In this document: positions 58,901-64,000 of the stretch, in pieces
How positions within the stretch are numbered: position 1 is the stretch's first letter
How the letters are laid out: each line of letters begins with the position of its first letter
Origin: an uncultured Nostoc sp.
GTDB lineage: Bacteria > Cyanobacteriota > Cyanobacteriia > Cyanobacteriales > Nostocaceae
Assembly: GCF_937863485.1 (NCBI RefSeq)
Contig: NZ_CALMFY010000188.1
Coordinates: forward strand, 1 to 64,000
DNA: 64,000 bases
Direction: 5' to 3'
The notes under the pieces: model-generated
Seen by the model: only the letters and a program-made list of their open reading frames with translations
Databases searched by the model: none
Told to the model about the DNA's origin: nothing
Translations under genes and position numbers: made by a program

Positions 58901-59610
58901 TTCAAAGAAACTGGTTGCTCAAGCAAAGCATTGATGAACTGGCAGATGATTTAATTCATTTAGATGCTTTATCAAGACGATTTGTAGCTGGTAATCAAAC
59001 TACTTCAAAACAAGCTGAAAGTTCAACATCAATTTTTGAAAGTCAGCAAATCATGGAGGACTGGCAGATTCCTCTGATGCAAGCAATGGCTAATATTATT
59101 ACTGAGACACATAGCAACGTCTTAGAAGTAGGTTTTGGCAGAGGAGTTTCTGCAAGTTTGATTCAAGATAAGGGTGTTAAATCTCACACAATTATCGAGT
59201 GTGATGATGCTGTATCAGAAGCATTTTATCATTGGAAAACGCATTATACTGAACAGGACATTCGATTAGTTAAGGGCAAATGGCAAGAGGTCAAAGACCA
59301 GTTGGGAATTTACGATGGTATCTTTTTTCATGCCAATATTCTTAATGAAGAGCAATTGCTAGAAGATGTTGTTGAAAGTGTGACATTTGCAGAACATTTT
59401 TTCCCAACAGCTGTAGAGCATTTACGAGAAGGAGGAGTTTTTACTTACCTAACCCATGAAATCGATTCTTTTAGTCGTAGGCATCAACGGCTGGTTCTCA
59501 AATATTTTAGTTCTCTGACCTTGAGCATTGTGGAACCCTTATCTCTACCAGAAGATACTAAAGATTTGTGGTGGGCTGATTCAATGGTTGTAGTGAAGTG
59601 CATTAAGTAG
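55915..59610 (+). CDS. NRPS: degenerate C-A (N-terminal part)-methyltransferase
   Basis: About 1,231 residues from ATG at 55915 (TTG at 55906 is the longer option). Residues 1-430 are a condensation fold with SLPAMIADAI replacing HHxxxDG. The A domain has YTSGSTGKPKG and specificity residues D-S-A-L-I-A-E-V-W-K, seven of ten matching the bacitracin-type histidine code as I remember it; histidine is tentative. It runs through YKTGDLARYLADG and FRIELGEIEAVL (A8), then enters a roughly 330-residue insertion ending in a methyltransferase (VLEVGFGRGVSASLIQDKG, IIECDD) more like GAMT/PRMT-type enzymes than the usual NRPS N-MT. The protein stops there: the A10 lysine, PCP and E are on the next gene. 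Confidence 0.9.
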   Translation: MQILNNTSPIENVVGYRMSPQQEHLWRLKSITQDNHYIAQCAVSIDGKLDVEILKKSLQDVVNQHEILRTSFQCLPGMAIPLQVIADSQDISINYYDGSDFDAEEKDNKIDLFLTRHKFNNSNLSQIDLIKSVPNQHILLVSLPAMIADAIGIRNWVHEVSRSYTTNINNQQSSDEVLQYADIAEWQHELLTAEDVNLGKAYWKQQEFPNLFDIRPPFEKKVAEDVVVFEPKTFRLELGKNFLVDIQNILQKPTDSLADFLLTCWQIVLWRNLDKPDIVVGRLYDGRKHQELQAVIGLFAKYLPLASHLQPDLLFKQLWQQVQESVSQAHQWQDYFSWQEYSKNLAIDFLPYCFEFTEQAQQASVDTLTFNLYKEYACIDRFKLKLSCIRQQDDLVVNLYYDAKLFPLEDIQRLAAQFQQLLSSVIYNPDAAISELEILNDCELQQVLFEFNNTQVDYNRSQLIHQLFEAQAESVPDNIAVVVNNQQLTYRELNERANQLAHYLHKLGVQAEVFVGICVERSLSMAIGILAILKAGGAYVPLDPTYPSERLQFILQDTQTPVLLTQQSLLQDLLETQAKIICLDADWEIIASESHNNPAVAMTSANLAYIIYTSGSTGKPKGVQITHQNLVNSTQARLNYYQEPVGSFLLLSSFAFDSSVAGIFWTLCSGGTLVFPQVGGEQDISYLLNLISQNQVTHLLSLPSLYNVILEQANQQELVSLRSVIVAGESCSAELVIRHLEKLPQVALFNEYGPTETTVWSTVYHCCSPEIGNSVSIGRPITNAQIYLLDRNLHPVPLGVAGEVYIGGDGLARGYLNRPDLTAERFIRNPFEEVEGSRLYKTGDLARYLADGNIEFLGRIDQQIKIRGFRIELGEIEAVLKRNPAVDEVIVVARSESKSYFQNEDSYIDPKNTEILVTKILSLGQEYAEQHLAEIEKLSEDELEIILAQEITGQDVKEILVNSAVENHRSRRLRQFSNFYICLEIDENFINPPQKFQRNWLLKQSIDELADDLIHLDALSRRFVAGNQTTSKQAESSTSIFESQQIMEDWQIPLMQAMANIITETHSNVLEVGFGRGVSASLIQDKGVKSHTIIECDDAVSEAFYHWKTHYTEQDIRLVKGKWQEVKDQLGIYDGIFFHANILNEEQLLEDVVESVTFAEHFFPTAVEHLREGGVFTYLTHEIDSFSRRHQRLVLKYFSSLTLSIVEPLSLPEDTKDLWWADSMVVVKCIK

Positions 59611-59624
59611 AAACTGATTACTAT

Positions 59625-59629
59625 GGAGG
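59625..59629 (+). promoter_or_regulatory. Ribosome-binding site deciding the split-module start
   Basis: GGAGG six bases before the ATG at 59636. It shows that the second half of the split A domain is independently translated rather than being a frameshift artefact. Confidence 0.7.
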
Positions 59630-59635
59630 CTTTTA

Positions 59636-61618
59636 ATGATTGATTTTTATCAGCGTGTTGATACTCTTTGTCTCAAAAAACGTCATCTACTTGCGCTTCG
59701 ATTGAAACAACAACTAGCAACTGTCTTAGCCAGAAAAGATGTACAGACTCATCAACGGTTGGTAGCTTATATAGTCCCACATCAAGGAGAATTACCTCGT
59801 ACAACCGATCTGCGCTATTTTCTAGAAGATAAATTGCCCGACTACATGATACCGTCGGCGTTTGTTAACCTAAAAGCTCTACCTAAACTTCCTAATGGCA
59901 AGGTAGACATACAGGCACTACCAAAACCTGAGTTATCAAAAACTTTTGCGGCTCCTCAAACTCGTGTGGAAAAAGTACTGGCTGAAATTTGGGCGCAAGT
60001 TCTGGTGGTAGAGCAAGTAGGTATTCATGACAATTTCTTTGAGTTAGGTGGAGATTCTATCCTCAGTATTCAGATTGTTGCCAAAGCCAATCAAGCTGGT
60101 TTACAACTCACCCCCAAACAGCTTTTTGAACACCAAACAATTGCAGAATTGGCAATGGTCACTGGTACAACTCAATCTATACAAGGAGAACAAAGGTTAG
60201 TTACAGGTGAAGTAGCTCTTACACCTATTCAGCAATGGTTCTTGCTACAAAATCAGCCAGATTCACACCATTGGAATCAATCTTGTTTATTGGAAATACC
60301 GCAAGGACATAACCCCAAATTATGGGAGCAGCTGCTGCAACGATTAATTGAGCATCATGATGCACTACGCTTACGTTTCCATTTCCATGAATCAGGCTGG
60401 GTGCAAGTTGTCTCTAATGTCAAGGAGATGAGGGTTTTTCAACATATAGACTTGTCAACTTTGCCAGAAATTGAGCAAAATACAGCTATTGAAACAGTAG
60501 CAACTGAGCTTCAAGGAAGTTTGAATCTATCGCAGGGGACGCTTATTCGGGTGGCTTTATTTAACCTGGGTTCACAAAAAAGTAGTCGTCTGTTAATTAT
60601 CATCCATCACTTGGCTGTAGATGGTGTTTCTTGGCGAATTTTATTAGAAGACCTTCAGACTGTTTATCTACAACTTAGTCAGGGTAAGTCGATAAATTTG
60701 CCAGATAAAACTACTTCATTCCAAGAATGGGCTTTGCGTTTAAAAGATTATGCACAGTCTACAGAATTAATCAAAGAGCAGGAATATTGGTTAGGACAAC
60801 TACGAAAACTTGTTTCTCCCTTACCAGTAGATTATGCTGGAGGCGACAAAACTGTGGCTAAGGCTAGCACTGTATCAGTTAGTCTGAGCCGGGAAGACAC
60901 CCAAGCTTTACTACAAAAAGTGCATCAAGCTTACCACACTCAAATTAACGATGTATTACTGACATCGCTAGTGCAGGCCTGTGCAGAGTGGACAGGTGAG
61001 CATTCGCTGTTACTAGATATGGAAGGTCATGGAAGAAACGACATTTTTCCCAATATAAACTTATCGCGCACAGTTGGTTGGTTTGCTTGTTTGTTTCCTG
61101 TGTTATTAGATATCGAGGGAGCTTCCAGTTTAGGAAATGCTTTGATGACAGTTAAAGAACAACTGAGATCTATACCTAATCATGGAATAGGGTATGGCAT
61201 ACTACGTTATCTCAGTAGCGAGGATAAAATTAGATCACAACTGCAAGCTTCTCCTCAAGCTGAAATATTTTTTAACTACCTTGGTCAAACTGATCAAGTA
61301 TTTTCGCAGTCGTCCATGTTTACACCTACTAGAGAATGCGTTGGCCCAAATCGTAGCCTGCGGGGTAGTCGAGTTTATCTATTAGAAGTTGCAGTAGTTG
61401 TTGCTAGCGGACAACTGCACGTTAATTGGACTTACAGTGAGGCGATACATCAGCGAACCACAGTGGAAAAATTAGCGAATAGTTTTATTAAAGCACTGCG
61501 ATCGCTCATTACTCATTGCCAATCTCGTCAAGCTCTTGGTTTCACGCCATCAGACTTCCCCCAAGCCAAGTTGGAGCAACAAGACTTGGATAAATTCTTA
61601 GCAAAATTCAACCAATAA
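59636..61618 (+). CDS. NRPS: A-domain C-terminal subdomain-PCP-E
   Basis: 660 residues. GGAGG (59625-59629) six bases before the ATG shows a genuine translation start. Residues 1 to about 35 (IDFYQRVDTLCLKKRHLLAL) match nothing in the A domain. From about 38 the sequence is the end of an adenylation domain: QRLVAYIVPHQGELP, LEDKLPDYMIPSAFV and LPNGKVDI with the A10 catalytic lysine. The PCP has ELGGDSILS (about 140) and the E domain HHLAVDGVSW (about 325). It completes the A domain that breaks off in the preceding gene, so the two proteins must assemble into one module. It would carry the His-like residue and epimerise it. Confidence 0.92.
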   Translation: MIDFYQRVDTLCLKKRHLLALRLKQQLATVLARKDVQTHQRLVAYIVPHQGELPRTTDLRYFLEDKLPDYMIPSAFVNLKALPKLPNGKVDIQALPKPELSKTFAAPQTRVEKVLAEIWAQVLVVEQVGIHDNFFELGGDSILSIQIVAKANQAGLQLTPKQLFEHQTIAELAMVTGTTQSIQGEQRLVTGEVALTPIQQWFLLQNQPDSHHWNQSCLLEIPQGHNPKLWEQLLQRLIEHHDALRLRFHFHESGWVQVVSNVKEMRVFQHIDLSTLPEIEQNTAIETVATELQGSLNLSQGTLIRVALFNLGSQKSSRLLIIIHHLAVDGVSWRILLEDLQTVYLQLSQGKSINLPDKTTSFQEWALRLKDYAQSTELIKEQEYWLGQLRKLVSPLPVDYAGGDKTVAKASTVSVSLSREDTQALLQKVHQAYHTQINDVLLTSLVQACAEWTGEHSLLLDMEGHGRNDIFPNINLSRTVGWFACLFPVLLDIEGASSLGNALMTVKEQLRSIPNHGIGYGILRYLSSEDKIRSQLQASPQAEIFFNYLGQTDQVFSQSSMFTPTRECVGPNRSLRGSRVYLLEVAVVVASGQLHVNWTYSEAIHQRTTVEKLANSFIKALRSLITHCQSRQALGFTPSDFPQAKLEQQDLDKFLAKFNQ

Positions 61619-61635
61619 GCTTAGAAGATAACTCA

Positions 61636-64000
61636 ATGAATACAGCCAATATCGAAAATATCTACGAACTTTCCCCAGTCCAGCAGGGTATTTTGTTTCA
61701 CAGCTTGTATGAATCGGAATCTGGAGCTTATTTTGTGCAGATAAGCTATGGTTTACGAGGAATGCTCAATATTGAGGCTTTTGAACGGGCTTGGGAAAGA
61801 GTCGTGGCGCACCACTCACCTTTGCGTACTAGTTTCCATTGGGAAGGACTTGACAAACCGCTACAAGTTGTAAATAAAAAAGTCCAATTACCTCTAGAAA
61901 AACTAGATTGGCGGGGAATAAATCCCGAAGAACAGCAAGAGAAATTTCAGGCTTTTTTGTTGAGCGATCGCCAATTGGGTTTTAATTTATCTGATGAATC
62001 CCTATTGCGTCTGACTTTGATTCGTTTGGATAACCAGCATTACCACTTCGTCTGGAGTTCCCACCACATTATCCTTGATGGCTGGTCAGGGGCGTTAGTA
62101 TTCAAAGATTTTGCTTTACTTTACGAAGCATTTTGTCGGGGTGAAGAAATCACCTTACCATTCGTTGGTCGCTTTTCTGGCTATATTGCTTGGTTGCAAC
62201 AACAAGATTTATCTCAAGCTGAGGCTTTTTGGCGACAAGCATTACAAGGATTTAGAGCACCCACTTTTTTAACTAATCTCGAAGTTAAGAGTTTGTCGGC
62301 TCCAGCAGAAAAGTATTTTGAACAAAACTTCAAACTCTCACCTGCAACGACAACATCTCTAAAATCTTGGGCAAAACAGCATCAACTGACCCTAAATACT
62401 ATAGTTCAGGGGGCTTGGGCTTTGCTCCTTAGCCGCTATAGCGGCGAGGATGAGGTAATGTATGGTGTTACGGTTTCCGGTCGCCCAGTAGACCTCGCCA
62501 CAGCAGAGTCAATGGTAGGAATATTCATTAACACCCTACCTTTGCGTGTGAAATTTGATGCTGAGATGTTTTTACTACCTTGGCTTGAGCAAATACAGTG
62601 TCAATTGATAGAAATCCGTCAGTATGAATATACTCCACTGGTAGAAATTCAAGGTTGGAGTGAAATACCACGAGGTTTGCCCTTATTTGAAAGCATCGTG
62701 GTGTTTGAAAATTATCCGGTGGATCAGGCGTTGTCTGATTGGCAAAAAAATTTAGAAATCCACAATATTAGTAGTTTTAACTATACCAACTATCCTCTGA
62801 GTATTGGTGCGACACCTGGGTCTGAGTTGAAACTATCTATTACTTATGATTGTGATCGCTTTGATGCTGGCACTATTACCAGAATGATAGGGCATTTCCA
62901 AATATTGCTTGAAGCAATGGGAACTAATCCTACAGTGCGCTTACAGGAGTTGCCACTATTAACCGCATCTGAGAAACATCAGCTACTAGTAGAGTGGAAT
63001 CAAACTCAGGCTGAGTATCCGCAAAACCAATGTATACATCAGTTATTTGAGGCACAGGTAGAGAAAACACCAGATGCAATAGCCGTAGTATTTGCAGAAC
63101 AAAGCCTTACCTATCAACAACTAAATCAGCGTGCGAATCAGTTAGCACACTACTTGCAAAAATTGGGGGTGGGTGCAGAAGTATTGGTAGGTATTGGTAT
63201 AGAACGCAGCCTCGATATAGCGATCGCAGTTTTAGCTGTGCTGAAAGCTGGTGCTGCTTATGTACCGCTAGATCCAGACCAACCTGCACAGCGTCTAACT
63301 TTCATGATAAAAGATGCAGATTGTCAGGTACTACTAACTCAAAAGCATTTGGTAGATGCACTTACAGCTTACCAAAGTCAGGTAGTTTGTCTAGATGCAG
63401 ATTGGGCGTTAATTTCGCAAGAATCAGAGTTAAATCTACTTAGCAACACAGTTACAGCCGAAAACTTAGCATATATCATCTATACCTCTGGTTCTACTGG
63501 TCAGGCAAAAGGTGTGATGGTTCAGCATAGTAGCCTTGTGAATGCCTATCACGGTTGGGAGCAAGCTTATCAACTGCAAGCAATAACTTGCCACTTGCAA
63601 ATGGCTAATTTCTCCTTCGATGTTTTTGCTGGTGACTTAATCCGGGCTTTATGTTCTGGTGCGAAATTAGTTATTTGTCCGCGTGACTTCCTACTAGAAC
63701 CGGATACATTATATGCTTTGATGCGCCAGCAGAAAGTTGAGTGTGCAGAATTTGTCCCCGCAGTTTTCCGAAACCTTGTCCACTACCTAGAGGAAAATCA
63801 AAAATGCCTCGATTTTATGCGATTGTTGATCTGCGGTTCTGATAGTTGGTATGGCGGAGAGTATCAAAAATTTAAAGGTTTTCTCGGAGAACAGACATGG
63901 CTAATTAACTCTTATGGCTTAACTGAAGCCACAATTGACAGTTCCTATTTTGGAAGTGCTACAGAAAATTTATTAACTGAGCAGTTAGTACCGATTGGGC
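61636..64000 (+). CDS. NRPS: C-A(Orn)..., cut by window end
   Basis: The open frame continues past the window edge, with 788 codons visible. The C domain opens YELSPVQQGILFHSLY with SHHIILDGWS at about 142, the type that accepts a D-residue donor from an E domain, which fits the preceding gene. The A domain begins at about residue 475, with YTSGSTGQAKG at 616. Visible specificity residues are D-V-G-E-I-G-S-I-D, identical to an ornithine code (DVGEIGSIDK) apart from the unseen final lysine. Ornithine in a siderophore is often N-hydroxylated and acylated as a hydroxamate ligand, but no ornithine N-monooxygenase is visible here. PCP, termination domain and export genes must lie beyond the window. 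Confidence 0.95.
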   Translation, partial: MNTANIENIYELSPVQQGILFHSLYESESGAYFVQISYGLRGMLNIEAFERAWERVVAHHSPLRTSFHWEGLDKPLQVVNKKVQLPLEKLDWRGINPEEQQEKFQAFLLSDRQLGFNLSDESLLRLTLIRLDNQHYHFVWSSHHIILDGWSGALVFKDFALLYEAFCRGEEITLPFVGRFSGYIAWLQQQDLSQAEAFWRQALQGFRAPTFLTNLEVKSLSAPAEKYFEQNFKLSPATTTSLKSWAKQHQLTLNTIVQGAWALLLSRYSGEDEVMYGVTVSGRPVDLATAESMVGIFINTLPLRVKFDAEMFLLPWLEQIQCQLIEIRQYEYTPLVEIQGWSEIPRGLPLFESIVVFENYPVDQALSDWQKNLEIHNISSFNYTNYPLSIGATPGSELKLSITYDCDRFDAGTITRMIGHFQILLEAMGTNPTVRLQELPLLTASEKHQLLVEWNQTQAEYPQNQCIHQLFEAQVEKTPDAIAVVFAEQSLTYQQLNQRANQLAHYLQKLGVGAEVLVGIGIERSLDIAIAVLAVLKAGAAYVPLDPDQPAQRLTFMIKDADCQVLLTQKHLVDALTAYQSQVVCLDADWALISQESELNLLSNTVTAENLAYIIYTSGSTGQAKGVMVQHSSLVNAYHGWEQAYQLQAITCHLQMANFSFDVFAGDLIRALCSGAKLVICPRDFLLEPDTLYALMRQQKVECAEFVPAVFRNLVHYLEENQKCLDFMRLLICGSDSWYGGEYQKFKGFLGEQTWLINSYGLTEATIDSSYFGSATENLLTEQLVPIG

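Overview
The window comes from a filamentous, Nostocales-type cyanobacterium. The evidence is abundant GCGATCGC (HIP1) octamers, heptameric repeats built on AGTAGGG, several IS families typical of Nostoc, a PEP-CTERM remnant, and a large AT-rich modular NRPS/PKS locus. I see no rRNA, tRNA or CRISPR array.

Layout. (1) 1-5360: a small zinc-ribbon membrane protein, a ParA ATPase fused to a PD-(D/E)xK-like nuclease domain with a ParB-like partner, and two glycosyltransferase-type genes. (2) 5816-10659: a forward run of SnoaL-like cyclase, luciferase-like flavin oxidoreductase, 14-TM-type MFS exporter and SDR, closed by a terminator. (3) 10700-25000: an accessory zone of decay. It holds a GT39-type glycosyltransferase broken by one amber codon, a truncated HAD hydrolase, a PEP-CTERM remnant, a headless alpha/beta hydrolase, a dus tail joined to an IS1 remnant, and fragments of IS630, IS5-, ISAs1- and IS1-type transposases. 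Small inverted-repeat elements are nested inside these fragments, two with readable target duplications. One long intact gene, a penicillin-acylase-type Ntn hydrolase, sits at 21444-23561. (4) 25088-28933, reverse strand: a TonB-dependent siderophore receptor followed by a PepSY-TM protein. (5) 29366 to the window end, forward strand and divergent from the receptor: nine consecutive assembly-line genes.

The assembly line reads FAAL-ACP-C-A(Ala)-PCP / KS-AT-cMT-KR-ACP / docking-C-oxygenase / degenerate C-A(Asp)-PCP-E / C-A(Ser)-nMT-PCP-E-C / oxygenase / degenerate C-A(His-like)-MT / A-tail-PCP-E / C-A(Orn), the last cut by the window edge. The substrate codes were read by eye. Two Fe(II)/2-oxoglutarate oxygenases are each encoded immediately before a module that starts with a condensation-like domain lacking its catalytic histidines. 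This is the arrangement of interface domains with beta-hydroxylases in siderophore synthetases. With the divergent receptor and PepSY protein, the best reading is an acylated, beta-hydroxyaspartate-containing lipopeptide siderophore of the cyanochelin kind, with differences.

The most unusual points are: an adenylation domain split across two genes exactly at an inserted methyltransferase, so that the A10 lysine lies on a different polypeptide; that methyltransferase's own unusual, GAMT/PRMT-like sequence next to a histidine-like A domain; the condensation-oxygenase fusion protein; and, elsewhere, the nuclease-ParA fusion.
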